In this document: positions 8,043 to 16,571 of the stretch, one piece after another
How positions within the stretch are numbered: position 1 is the first letter of the stretch
Layout of the letters: every line of letters starts with the position of its first letter
Origin: Spirochaetota bacterium
GTDB taxonomy: Bacteria > Spirochaetota > UBA4802 > UBA5368
Direction: 5' to 3'
Assembly: GCA_025457965.1 (NCBI GenBank)
Contig: JALOTJ010000068.1
Span: 1 to 32,827 of the forward strand
DNA length: 32,827 bases
Program-made: the position numbers and the translations under genes
Notes under the pieces: model-generated
Told to the model about the DNA's origin: nothing
What the model saw: only the letters and a program-made list of their open reading frames with translations
Database searches by the model: none

Positions 8043-9642
8043 CGGCCTTCCGTTCTACATTCATTTTCTTTTTATAGAGCATGTATTCGATGCCGTCCAC
8101 GAGCGCCTGCCACGACGCCTCGATGATGTTTTCTGAAACGCCGACCGTGCCCCAGTGGGAAGTGCGGCGCTTCTGATCTATGAGCACCCGCACCTGGGCG
8201 CCGGTGCCGGCCTTTTCGTCGAGGACGCGAACCTTGTAGTCGGTAAGCTGGATCTCCGCGATCTCCGGGTAGAACTTCTCGAGTGCCTTGCGAAGGGCGT
8301 TGTCGAGCGCCTCGACCGGGCCGTCGCCGTTGGCCGCCGTGTGTTCGACGGTGCCTCCCACTTCGACCTTGATGGTCGCTTCGCAACTCAGCACGTTCTT
8401 CTCGTTCTTTTCGGTGATTACCCTGAAACCCTTGAGGCTGAAGAACGGGATGTACTCGCCGGTGGCCCTGCGGATGATGAGCTCGAACGAGCCCTCGGCG
8501 GCCTCGAACTGAAAGCCCTGGTCCTCGAGGGTCTTGATCTGCCTGAGGATTTTCGCCGGAAGCGTAAGGCCCTCTTTGAGCTCTATGCCCAGTTCCCTGG
8601 CCTTGAATTCGATGTTGCTCTTGCCCGCGAGTTCGGACACCAGCACTTTCCGGCGGTTTCCGACCAGCGTCGGGTCGAGGTGCTCGTAGGTGGAGGTGTC
8701 CTTTTTCAGGGCGGAAACGTGTATGCCGCCTTTGTGGGCAAAGGCGTTGTCGCCGACATAGGGGGAGCGCTCGTTATGCGCGAGGTTGGCGATTTCGCTG
8801 ACGTAGCGGCTCACCTCGGTCAGGTGTCCGAGTGCGGACGCGGCGGTGCAGGTGCGGCCCATTTTGAGCACCAGGTTGGGAATGAAGGATGTCAGGTCGC
8901 AGTTACCGCAGCGCTCACCGTAGCCGTTTATGGTGCCCTGCACCGAGCGGGCGCCGGCCATCACGGCGGCGATGGAGTTGGCAACGGCGACTCCGGCGTC
9001 GTTATGAAAATGAACGCCGACGGGCGACTTTGTCGATTGAACGACGGATCGTGTAACCGCCTCGATCTCGTGGGGAAGCGTGCCGCCGTTGGTATCGCAG
9101 AGAACGAGCATGTCGGCGCCCGCCTTTTCGGCTTTCGCGATGGCAGCGAGGGCGAAGTCTGGATTGGCCCGGTGGCCGTCGAAAAAATGCTCGGCGTCGA
9201 GAAAGACCTCGAATCCGAGGTCTTTCAGATATGCCACCGTGTCGTGAATGAGCTCGAAGTTTTCTTCCAGGGTGATTCCGAGCGCGCCGGTAACGTGGAA
9301 GTCCCAGGTCTTCGCAACGACCGTGATGGTGTCGGCTCCCGATCCGGCCAGCGCCTGCAGAAAGCGGTCGTCCTTTGCCTTGGTGCGCGGGCGGATGGTC
9401 GAGCCGAACGCGGCGATCTTCGCATGGCCGATGTCGGTCTTCCGAATTTCAGAAAAAAAGACGTCGTCCTTGGGATTGGAACCGGGCCATCCGCCCTCGA
9501 TATAATCGATTCCGAGGCGGTCAATCTCCCGGGCTATACGGATCTTGTCGTGCAGTGAAAACGAGATCCCGAAGGTCTGCGCACCGTCCCTGAGGGTGGT
9601 GTCGTAGATTATAATTTCGTTTTTATCGGCTTTTGATTTCAT
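8032..9642 (-). CDS. cimA: (R)-citramalate synthase
   Basis: The 536-residue product should condense pyruvate and acetyl-CoA to citramalate, the first step of the threonine-independent route to isoleucine known from Leptospira and others. The HMGL-like barrel shows TTLRDGAQTFGISFS near residue 15, the metal-binding HFHNDAG, and NGYGERCGNCDL. The C-terminal LeuA-dimer regulatory domain (about 395-520) has GTVEHTAANGDGPVEALDNALRKAL. RTSHWGTVGVSENIIEASWQAL near the end is the usual CimA signature that separates it from LeuA. It heads the operon with murI, whose start it overlaps. A candidate promoter lies 138 nt upstream. Confidence 0.93.
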   Translation of the reverse strand: MKSKADKNEIIIYDTTLRDGAQTFGISFSLHDKIRIAREIDRLGIDYIEGGWPGSNPKDDVFFSEIRKTDIGHAKIAAFGSTIRPRTKAKDDRFLQALAGSGADTITVVAKTWDFHVTGALGITLEENFELIHDTVAYLKDLGFEVFLDAEHFFDGHRANPDFALAAIAKAEKAGADMLVLCDTNGGTLPHEIEAVTRSVVQSTKSPVGVHFHNDAGVAVANSIAAVMAGARSVQGTINGYGERCGNCDLTSFIPNLVLKMGRTCTAASALGHLTEVSRYVSEIANLAHNERSPYVGDNAFAHKGGIHVSALKKDTSTYEHLDPTLVGNRRKVLVSELAGKSNIEFKARELGIELKEGLTLPAKILRQIKTLEDQGFQFEAAEGSFELIIRRATGEYIPFFSLKGFRVITEKNEKNVLSCEATIKVEVGGTVEHTAANGDGPVEALDNALRKALEKFYPEIAEIQLTDYKVRVLDEKAGTGAQVRVLIDQKRRTSHWGTVGVSENIIEASWQALVDGIEYMLYKKKMNVERKAVDG

Positions 9643-9849
9643 CGCTCAATCAGTATGGGGCTCTTATCGTCCGTGAGACCGTTCACGCGCGGGGATTGCA
9701 GGCCGTACGCCGGACCGGGTTCGAAGATTCGATCCCTTTCCATCGATCCATTCGTATCCGGGAACCTTAGGCTTCAGGGTACGACGAGTATACCGCCCTT
9801 TCAACCAATGTCACGGAAAAAGGCATGGTTGGAGAGTAAATGGGATATT
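9643..9849 (-). promoter_or_regulatory. cimA leader region with candidate promoter
   Basis: On the minus strand GTGACA (9809-9814) and TATACT (9787-9792) are separated by 16 nt, a plausible sigma-70 promoter with a start near 9780. That leaves a leader of about 138 nt before cimA. A short hairpin CGTGA/TCACG is possible near 9671-9686, but I see no T-box, no leader peptide rich in isoleucine and no terminator, so attenuation is not supported. I checked this stretch in other frames for the missing C-terminal part of the upstream acyl-CoA synthetase and did not find it. Confidence 0.45.
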
Positions 9850-11232
9850 TCAAGCAGTTTTTCGGCCGAGATAGCGCAGGAATCCGTTCTCGAAAACACC
9901 CAGGTCGCCCGTCCGCAGCCATCGTTCCTCGTCAAAGGCGTCGGAGGCGTCGCCGTGCACCTTGTAGTAACCGGCCATCATGTTGGGCCCGCGTGCCAGG
10001 ATCTCGCCCTGGTCGGAAATCCGGACCTCGCACTGATCGAGCGGTTTGCCCGCGGTGCCGAACATGAAATTCCCCGGTGAGCTGATCGCGACGAGGGAAG
10101 CCGATTCGGTAAGTCCGTAGCCCTGGTATATCTGGATGCCGGCCGCGTAAAAGAGCTCCTCGATCTTCCGGGGCAGGGCCACGCCGCCGGATATCAGGAA
10201 CCGTACGCGCCTTCCGGTAAAAAGCCTTATTTTCTCGCGAAGAATGAGGGCGGTCAGCCTGTGGCGGAGGCGCAGTCCGCGCGTATACGGCCGCATTTGG
10301 AGCATGTATCGGGCCAGGACTTCTCCGGTGTCGATCGCCCAGCGGTACATCGTTTGCCGCAGGGGCGAATCCGCTGCCATGCTCTCCTGTATGGAGGCAT
10401 AAAGCTTCTGGTAAAACGATGGGGGCGCGGTCATGCAGGTCGGCTGGACATCGAGCATGTACTCCCACGCCCTGCGGTGGTCGTCGCAGTAGCAATTGAC
10501 GGCGCCGCGGCTCAGGATGAAATATGACCAGGTGCGCTCGAACGCGCGGCTGAGGGGGAGATAGCATAGAGAGGTGTCGGTCTCCATCAGGGGAAAGAGC
10601 TTCGCAAGTGACTTGACCTGATGGAAGAAGGTGGCGTGAGTGAGGATTACGCCCTTGGGCTCGCCCGTGGTGCCGGGCGTATAAATGATGCTGGCGTAAT
10701 CGTCGCCCGAGGCATGCGAAAGACGGGTACGTACGTCTTTTTCCTTTTTGGATTTCCGGCCCATTTCAAGGAAATCAGCGAGCGACTGGTTTTGAGGCAC
10801 GGTGATGCGCTCGGAGAGCCCGCTGAAAATGATTACCCGCTGCAGGTAATCCGACGAGAGATAAAAGCTCATCGCCCTGTCGTAGCGTTCCTCGTCTCCG
10901 ACGAAGAGGAGCTTGATGCCGGCGCGATTGACGATATATTCGAGCTGTTCCGTGGAATAGCCGCTGAACACGGGGACGGAAACGGCGCCGACGGCGGCGA
11001 TCGCGAAATCGGCGAGGTGCCATTCAGGGCAGTTCGGGGCATAAATGCCGATCCGGTCGCCTTCATTTATCCCGGACTCTATGAGGCCCTTGGCGATACT
11101 CATGATCTGTTCGCCAAGACCGTACCAGGTAATGTCCTTCCAGCCCGCGGGCGTATGGTAGCGCATCGCCGTTCTGCCGCCAAACTTGTCGATTCGATCG
11201 AAGATCATCAGCGCAAGATGTTCCTTGTCCAT
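9850..11232 (-). CDS. Long-chain fatty acyl-CoA synthetase-like protein lacking the C-terminal subdomain
   Basis: The 460-residue product belongs to the AMP-forming ANL family, closest to bacterial FAA1-like long-chain acyl-CoA ligases. The large N-terminal domain is complete: P-loop YTPGTTGEPKGVILTH, the Y-x-GLTES motif (YQGYGLTESASLV), and RTGDLGVFENGFLRYLGRKTA, which contains the ATP-ribose Asp and reaches the hinge. The reading frame stops right after GRKTA. Family members normally continue about 120-140 residues, supplying the catalytic A10 lysine and the CoA tunnel. No frame beyond the stop restores this domain. It may be a truncated gene, an enzyme that only forms acyl-adenylates, or one working with a separate partner. 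ATG 11232 has no strong ribosome site. Confidence 0.8.
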   Translation of the reverse strand: MDKEHLALMIFDRIDKFGGRTAMRYHTPAGWKDITWYGLGEQIMSIAKGLIESGINEGDRIGIYAPNCPEWHLADFAIAAVGAVSVPVFSGYSTEQLEYIVNRAGIKLLFVGDEERYDRAMSFYLSSDYLQRVIIFSGLSERITVPQNQSLADFLEMGRKSKKEKDVRTRLSHASGDDYASIIYTPGTTGEPKGVILTHATFFHQVKSLAKLFPLMETDTSLCYLPLSRAFERTWSYFILSRGAVNCYCDDHRRAWEYMLDVQPTCMTAPPSFYQKLYASIQESMAADSPLRQTMYRWAIDTGEVLARYMLQMRPYTRGLRLRHRLTALILREKIRLFTGRRVRFLISGGVALPRKIEELFYAAGIQIYQGYGLTESASLVAISSPGNFMFGTAGKPLDQCEVRISDQGEILARGPNMMAGYYKVHGDASDAFDEERWLRTGDLGVFENGFLRYLGRKTA

Positions 11233-11650
11233 TTACCGCCTCGATACCTGTTGGAGAGATCCTTTCCCGATGTCCACGTTCTAGGACGGCGTATCATATT
11301 TTTCAAGAACAATTATCATGTGCATTTACATCAAATGGGTGGCGCCGCAAGCCCGCCTTTCGGCAACGGGTGGAGGGATGGATTTGGCTTTCATCACTGA
11401 TGTGGAAAAGTCGCCCGGCCCGCGCAGCGAGACATCGGAAGCCTTCCCTGCGGCGTCAAGGCGGGTTGTGGCGTTATATGCGCTCGCCCGGCACAAATCT
11501 GCTTGATTTATTTTATTTTTGCGGGTTTCATTGTGGAAGAAGGCGTTCTGGCGGGTGTAGTCCTTGATATCGGAAAACAAACATAAGGCAGTTCGACTTA
11601 CCTCATCGCCGGCACGTCTGTTCTCCGCGTTTTTCGGGGAAACGGGTACG
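11233..11650. other. Divergent intergenic region, no convincing gene
   Basis: This 418-bp stretch separates the acyl-CoA synthetase from the divergent PAS/ATPase gene. A TTGAAA-17-TAGAAC pair on the minus strand near 11279-11307 is a weak candidate promoter for the synthetase. On the plus strand an A/T-rich block (11501-11519) with TTGATT might serve the ATPase gene. A 42-codon frame begins at ATG 11379 right after GGAGGG, but spacing and composition do not support it. I see no recognisable riboswitch or terminator. Confidence 0.35.
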
Positions 11651-12766
11651 ATGCCGATGACCGGCGCGATCGCGATTTTCCTGGCGATCAATGTCGTCGT
11701 GCTTCCACTGCTATGGCTTGCGTCCTCGCTCGTGCTTTACCGGCGGTTACCTTCTCTTGATGAAGTGGTGCTGTTACTGGTCATCCTTTTCATTGTATCA
11801 CCCGTGGCGATCTGGGTATACCGGAAAAAGGCCGGCGAAATGCGGGCCTCGATCGAGGACCTGAACTACGAGATCAGGTGGAAGAACCTGATGATGGATT
11901 ATACCGATGAGATCTTCATCGTTCTCAACATGTTCGGCCAGATAGTCGCGTTCAACCGGAACTTCGAGGAGCTCGTCGGCTTTCCGAAAGACGAGCTCCT
12001 CGGCAAGCCCCTGCGGCAGATACTCGACCGGAGCTTTTTCGGCAAGGACGCGCATCTCGGATATATTCTGCTCGACCGCTTCAGGGACGTGTTCTGGGGG
12101 AATGAGGCCGATTTCACCTGTCCGCTTCGGGACCATTCCACCGGAGAAATGCGCACCGTAAGTTTTCGCATGATTCCGATTCAAAAGGAAAGCGAACTCC
12201 AGAACATACTGGTGACGGGTCGCCAGGCGCCGGGCGACAACCTGGCGGGGATGTTCCTGGAGCGCGAAACGAGTCACTATGTAATGGACAATAACCTGGC
12301 GCTGCTGCATAGTCTGTCATACCGGCTCACGCGGAACCTCCAGCGCTACCTGAATCGTGGCCAGGTCCACCTGGTGCAGATGGCCCTGCAGGAGGTCCTC
12401 GTCAACGCCGTTGAGCACGGTAACCTTGAAATAGATTATGACAGAAAGACGGAACTAAAGAAGAGGAAGGGAAATTACTGGGACGTCGTCATCACCGAAT
12501 CGAACCCGGAATTACTGAGGAACAGGAAGGTCCACGTCTCCTATCTGCTCGATGAGGGCAAAGTCGTGTACACCGTACGCGATGAAGGGCGGGGTTTCGA
12601 CTGGGGGAAATATCTCGGGGATGTCCCGGGGGGCATCGGAGAGCAGTTGCTTGAAAGTTATCACGGAGTGGGGCTTCACCTGGTGCGTAACGTTTTCCAG
12701 GTTTCCTTCAACGAGGATGGCCGGGAAGTGACGCTTGCGCGCTATTTTGACAGAAGGACCGTGTAG
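11651..12766 (+). CDS. Membrane-anchored PAS / RsbW-type ATPase sensor
   Basis: The 371-residue product begins with two hydrophobic helices (about residues 5-27 and 36-54) that should anchor it in the inner membrane. A PAS domain follows (DYTDEIFIVLNMFGQIVAFNRNFEELVGF to about residue 190). The C-terminus is a GHKL ATPase of the anti-sigma-factor/RsbW type: N box LQEVLVNAVEHGN, G1 box VRDEGRGFDWG and G2 box GVGLHLVRNVF. No phospho-accepting H box is visible, which argues against a classical histidine kinase and for a kinase of an anti-sigma antagonist or a partner-switching regulator. I chose ATG 11651 because GGGGA lies about 10 nt upstream; a TTG 87 nt earlier has no ribosome site. The Nudix gene starts 3 nt after its stop. 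No sigma factor or STAS partner is in the window. Confidence 0.8.
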   Translation: MPMTGAIAIFLAINVVVLPLLWLASSLVLYRRLPSLDEVVLLLVILFIVSPVAIWVYRKKAGEMRASIEDLNYEIRWKNLMMDYTDEIFIVLNMFGQIVAFNRNFEELVGFPKDELLGKPLRQILDRSFFGKDAHLGYILLDRFRDVFWGNEADFTCPLRDHSTGEMRTVSFRMIPIQKESELQNILVTGRQAPGDNLAGMFLERETSHYVMDNNLALLHSLSYRLTRNLQRYLNRGQVHLVQMALQEVLVNAVEHGNLEIDYDRKTELKKRKGNYWDVVITESNPELLRNRKVHVSYLLDEGKVVYTVRDEGRGFDWGKYLGDVPGGIGEQLLESYHGVGLHLVRNVFQVSFNEDGREVTLARYFDRRTV

Positions 12767-12769
12767 AGA

Positions 12770-13186
12770 ATGTCGGACGCATATCGTAATCCGGCGACGA
12801 CCGTCGATATCATCATCGAGATCTCCCTCCCCAACGGTAACACGGGAATAGTGCTGATCCGCCGCAAGAACCCTCCCCACGGGTGGGCGCTGCCAGGGGG
12901 GTTTGTCGATTACGGTGAATCGCTCGAAGCGGCGGCGATGCGGGAGGCCTTTGAGGAGACTTCGCTCAGCGTGGAGCTGGTGCGCCAGTTCCATACTTAT
13001 TCTGATCCGCGGCGCGACCCGCGGGGGCATACCATCAGCACCGTGTTTATCGCGCGCGCCTCGGGTGCGCCCACCGGGGCCGATGATGCGGCGGAGGCGG
13101 CGGTGTTCGGGCCCGGCGAACTGCCGGATGACATGGCGTTCGACCACGGCGAGATCATCGCCGACTATCTGGCGGGCAGGTATTAG
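12770..13186 (+). CDS. Nudix hydrolase
   Basis: The 138-residue product contains a Nudix box, [21 protein letters not shown] followed by TSL, near residues 43-66. The metal-binding REAFEE glutamates are present. The usual glycine after EET is replaced by serine, a tolerated change. The WALPGGFVD lead-in resembles ADP-ribose or NADH-type pyrophosphatases, but the substrate cannot be read from the sequence. It follows the PAS/ATPase gene by 3 nt and is probably co-transcribed. A 93-bp spacer precedes the next gene. Confidence 0.88.
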   Translation: MSDAYRNPATTVDIIIEISLPNGNTGIVLIRRKNPPHGWALPGGFVDYGESLEAAAMREAFEETSLSVELVRQFHTYSDPRRDPRGHTISTVFIARASGAPTGADDAAEAAVFGPGELPDDMAFDHGEIIADYLAGRY

Positions 13187-13279
13187 TTTGGCGCTGCCGA
13201 CCCGCAGGCGGGGAGAGTGCAGGCGCAATGCCCGTTACCACGGGAACCCTGCTGATTACGGGATACGTATGGAGGGATA

Positions 13280-15457
13280 ATGAGCACCTCTGGTTTTGTT
13301 AAGGGAGTAACCAAGCTCGCGCTGCAGGCGCTGATCAAGGCGACCAGGGCCGACATACGCACACACGGGGAGGAGAACCTGCCGGCGGGACCGGCAGTTT
13401 ATGTCGTAAACCATTTTACGCGGATGGAGACCTTTTTCCTTCCGTACGTCATCGAAAAGGCGGGCGGAATGGACCTGTTCGCGCTCGCCCACTTTGACTT
13501 TTTCAGCGGTGGTTTCGGTAAATATCTCGAAACGCTCGGAGCGATTTCAACGCGGGACCCTGAACGGGACCGGAAGCTGATTGGCGGGTTGCTTCGGGGG
13601 GACCACTCATGCATGATTTTCCCCGAGGGCCAGATGGTAAAGGATAAAAAGCTCATCGAGCGCGGAAAATTCATGATCTACAATGCGGGGATACGTCGCC
13701 CGCCGCATACGGGCGCGGGGCTTCTGGCGCTCAGGGCGGAGTTCTACCGGGCAAAGCTCAGGCAGTTTCTCGAAACCGATTACGCCGAGGGCGTGGATGA
13801 ATACATGGCGCATTTTGGAATAGCCTCGCGTGAAAAGGCGGTCGAGAGCGCTCAAATCGAAAGCGTAATAATCCCCGTAAATATCACCTATTTCCCGATA
13901 CGAGCACGGAACAACATCGTCAACAGGCTTGCCCACCTTTTCGTGGATAAGCTTCCCGACCGCATAGAGGAGGAGCTCGAGGTGGAGGGGACGATGCTCA
14001 GCGAGGGGGTCGACATCGATATTAATTTCGGCGTCCCCATAGCTCCGCGCGCCTACCTTTCGGGGAAAAGGTACGATCGCCTGGTGCGCGATCGGGGGCT
14101 CTATCTCGCGGGAGATGATATGAAGCGGACACTGAGCTTCAGACGGGAAGCCCTCGCGCTCATGCAGCGTTATATGGAGTCGATATACGGGTTGACGACG
14201 GTAAACCACGACCACGTCTTCGCTTACCTTCTCGAGAGATACAGTAAAAAACGCATCAGCGTGCAGGATTTCAAGAACCGGGCGTTCCTTGCCCTTGACC
14301 GGATACAGGGGCTGCCAGTGCAGTCCTCGCACACCGCGCTCGCCCTCAGGCAGCGCTACCTGCTGACGGGTGATCCGCACGGGCGTTTCGAGAGCTTTAT
14401 GGATGTGGCGAAGTCGGACGGGCTTGTCGTCGAGGACGGCGGGGCCATCTTTAAAAACCGCGAGCGCTTTTCACGGCCGCACGAATTCCACGACATCCGA
14501 AGGGACAATGTCGTCGAGGTGCTCAAGAATGAGATTGAACCGCTGAAAAATGTCGCCTCGGCCATCGACTCGGTGATGAGGCTTCCGTCGTGCCTGGTCC
14601 GCAGGAAAATCAGGAAACAGTTTCTCGATCTGGACCGGGGTGTTTTCGAGAGCGATTACGAAAAATATTACCTCGACGGCGAGAGCAAGCCCAGGAACAT
14701 CGGCAGACCGTTTTTTTTAAAACGGTTTTTCGGTCGCAGGGGCATTCTGCTCATCCACGGCTATATGGCGGCGCCCGAGGAGGTGCGGGCGCTCGGCGAG
14801 TACCTGTACCGGGCGGGATACACGATATACGGCGTGCGCCTGCGGGGGCACGGAACCGCTCCCGAGGACCTCGCCTCGAGGAACTGGGAAGAGTGGTACG
14901 AGTCGGCCAATCGCGGCCTGATCGTGCTGAAAAACACCGTAAAGAAAATAGCGGTGGCGGGGTTCTCGACCGGGGCCGGAGTAGCGCTCTACCAGGCGAT
15001 CAACAAGCCGGATACCTACAGGGGAGTTGTTTCGATCAACGCTCCGCTCAAGGTCAATAATATCGGCTCGCGCCTGGCCTCCACGGTGGTGTTGTGGAAC
15101 AGTTTTCTGGGAAGGCTGCGCGTTGGACGCGGGAAAATGGAATACGTGAAGAACGACCCCGAGAATCGCCATATCAATTATTTCCGAAACCCGATAAGCG
15201 GGGTTGCACAGCTTGAGAAATTCATGGATGTCGTCGAGAAGCGCCTGAAGGACCTGTACGTACCTGCGCTCATCGTGCAGGGATCGAGGGACCCGGTGGT
15301 TAATCCGGCGAGCGGTATCGAGATCTTCGACCTGATCGGCGGCACCGACAAGGAGCTCTGCAGGCTCTATGCCGAGCGGCACGGAATTGTAAATGGCGAG
15401 GGATCTCACCGGGTGTTCCGGCGCGTGGAGCGCTTTCTCGACGAGATTATGGGCTGA
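13280..15457 (+). CDS. Fusion of PlsC-like acyltransferase and alpha/beta hydrolase
   Basis: The 725-residue protein joins two lipid-enzyme modules. Residues about 30-250 resemble a 1-acylglycerol-phosphate acyltransferase: VNHFTRME (H45 with E50 where HxxxxD is usual) and FPEG at 114-117. A helical linker of about 200 residues follows, predicted from composition only. Residues about 485-725 form an alpha/beta hydrolase of the monoacylglycerol-lipase/carboxylesterase type: LIHGY with H493, the nucleophile S563 in GFSTG, D671 in GSRDP and H710 in GSHRVF. The whole catalytic triad is present. The protein could re-acylate and deacylate glycerolipids or handle acyl-glycerols on the membrane. ATG 13280 is preceded by GGAGGG. 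It is convergent with the outer-membrane gene. Confidence 0.82.
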   Translation: MSTSGFVKGVTKLALQALIKATRADIRTHGEENLPAGPAVYVVNHFTRMETFFLPYVIEKAGGMDLFALAHFDFFSGGFGKYLETLGAISTRDPERDRKLIGGLLRGDHSCMIFPEGQMVKDKKLIERGKFMIYNAGIRRPPHTGAGLLALRAEFYRAKLRQFLETDYAEGVDEYMAHFGIASREKAVESAQIESVIIPVNITYFPIRARNNIVNRLAHLFVDKLPDRIEEELEVEGTMLSEGVDIDINFGVPIAPRAYLSGKRYDRLVRDRGLYLAGDDMKRTLSFRREALALMQRYMESIYGLTTVNHDHVFAYLLERYSKKRISVQDFKNRAFLALDRIQGLPVQSSHTALALRQRYLLTGDPHGRFESFMDVAKSDGLVVEDGGAIFKNRERFSRPHEFHDIRRDNVVEVLKNEIEPLKNVASAIDSVMRLPSCLVRRKIRKQFLDLDRGVFESDYEKYYLDGESKPRNIGRPFFLKRFFGRRGILLIHGYMAAPEEVRALGEYLYRAGYTIYGVRLRGHGTAPEDLASRNWEEWYESANRGLIVLKNTVKKIAVAGFSTGAGVALYQAINKPDTYRGVVSINAPLKVNNIGSRLASTVVLWNSFLGRLRVGRGKMEYVKNDPENRHINYFRNPISGVAQLEKFMDVVEKRLKDLYVPALIVQGSRDPVVNPASGIEIFDLIGGTDKELCRLYAERHGIVNGEGSHRVFRRVERFLDEIMG

Positions 15458-15466
15458 TCGCTTTTT

Positions 15467-16559
15467 TCAGTAGCGCGTCGTGACGGCGATGCCGGTGTCG
15501 AGAATGATCAATGTGCTGTCGAGATCGAGTGAATAGAGACTTTCCTGTTCAAGCCGGGCCTCGGTTTTTACATACCCCCCTGAAATGAGCAGGGAAATAT
15601 CGGTGCCGGCGCTCAGCGCATAATGCGCTCCCAGCATCGCGTACCAGATTTCCAACGTCGAGCGTATCCGGACCCTGTTCATGGTCTCGCTCTCGCTCGA
15701 TGCCTTTCGGTAGTCGTAACCGCCTCCCAGCGTGAGGGCGAGTCCTCCCCCGGGATTATATTCAATTCCTCCCTTTAAGAGAAGCGCAGCCACCGACAGT
15801 GAATTGCGGGCTTTCAGAGTAGTAGATCTTGGCAGGTGTACTATCGCTGCCGCTTCTTGATGCGATAGGTGTATCAATGTCCTGATGATCGTACTCAAAT
15901 GTCTGTCGCTTAAGGCTTGCCGTCCCCGACCGCAACAGAAATCCAGCCTGCGTGTTTTGTGTTCGTAACAAATACCCGAAACCTGCGCTTGCCGAGATTG
16001 ACTGGTCGGTTTTCTGAGTATCGAGGCTGGCGATTGGTGTAATGATATTAAAGTAGTCCTTTGTTTTGTCCGTGCGCTTGTATCCGGTTGTAACGATCAC
16101 CTGAAATCCAATTGAAGAGCCATCGGTGAGCGGCAGGGCGAGGGCCGCGGCGATTGAGGGATAGGTTTCGAAGATCTTTTCATTCTCTTTTTCTATATAC
16201 GAAGGAGAATAGGTAGCTTTAGATTCCCTGAGGGAAACCAGGTCGTCCCCCATCTCACCGAAGGCGAACCCCAGCACGGAGCCGGAACGCTTTATAGAAT
16301 AAGCGATTACTCCGCCGGCATTGACGGTCGACGGTTGGCCGACGTCGATCGGCAATGAAGATTCATAATCGACGTTGGTGTCGTCAAGGGCTCGGTAGCG
16401 GACGTAGGCGGCTGCCGACCGGTCTGTCGTCTGCATGGAGAGGAGCGCGGGATTTCGTGCGAGGTTGCCCATGCCGGTTCCCCTGACCTGCGCACTCCCG
16501 GCCGCGGGGATGGCGCTGACGGCGAGTGCAACGACGAGTATGGTTTTGAAGTGGTTCAT
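15467..16559 (-). pseudogene. Outer-membrane beta-barrel protein, frameshifted
   Basis: The first frame (16559 to 15762) starts MNHFKTILVVALAVSAIPAAGSAQ, a signal peptide, then RGTGMGNLARNPALLSM. This opening is seen in FadL/PorV-like outer-membrane proteins. Alternating beta strands follow up to PQFTVGG, after which this frame runs into CASLKGRN and stops. The +1 frame continues the barrel pattern without pause (VAALLLKGGIEYNPGGGLALTLGGGYDYRK to TGIAVTTRY, stop at 15467). The two parts make one protein of about 360 residues, and the switch lies at about 15785-15812. It is either a true frameshift mutation or a one-base sequence error; I see no strong slippery site. The gene lies 12 bp after the comFB-like gene. 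Confidence 0.75.
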
Positions 16560-16571
16560 CGATGCCTTTGC

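Noticed and set aside
8155-9558. 467-codon open frame on the plus strand opposite cimA
   Set aside because: It is an antisense shadow caused by GC-rich codon use. Its protein has no recognisable motif, whereas cimA on the other strand is complete with all family motifs.
9716-9760. tRNA T-arm-like GGTTCGAAGATTCGATCC
   Set aside because: The stem does not pair as a T arm and no acceptor, D or anticodon arms can be built around it.
9643-9786. Possible isoleucine-type attenuator or T-box in the cimA leader
   Set aside because: No T-box sequence, leader peptide with isoleucine codons, or terminator is visible; only one weak 5-bp stem.
11379-11505. 42-codon frame beginning MDLAFITDVEK after GGAGGG
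   Set aside because: The ribosome site is only 1 nt from the ATG, the product has no recognisable feature, and there is no sign of conservation to judge from.
15780-15815. Programmed ribosomal frameshifting in the outer-membrane gene
   Set aside because: The shift needed is +1, no clear slippery codon pair or in-frame stop trigger sits at the junction, and outer-membrane genes are not known for it. Mutation or sequence error is simpler.
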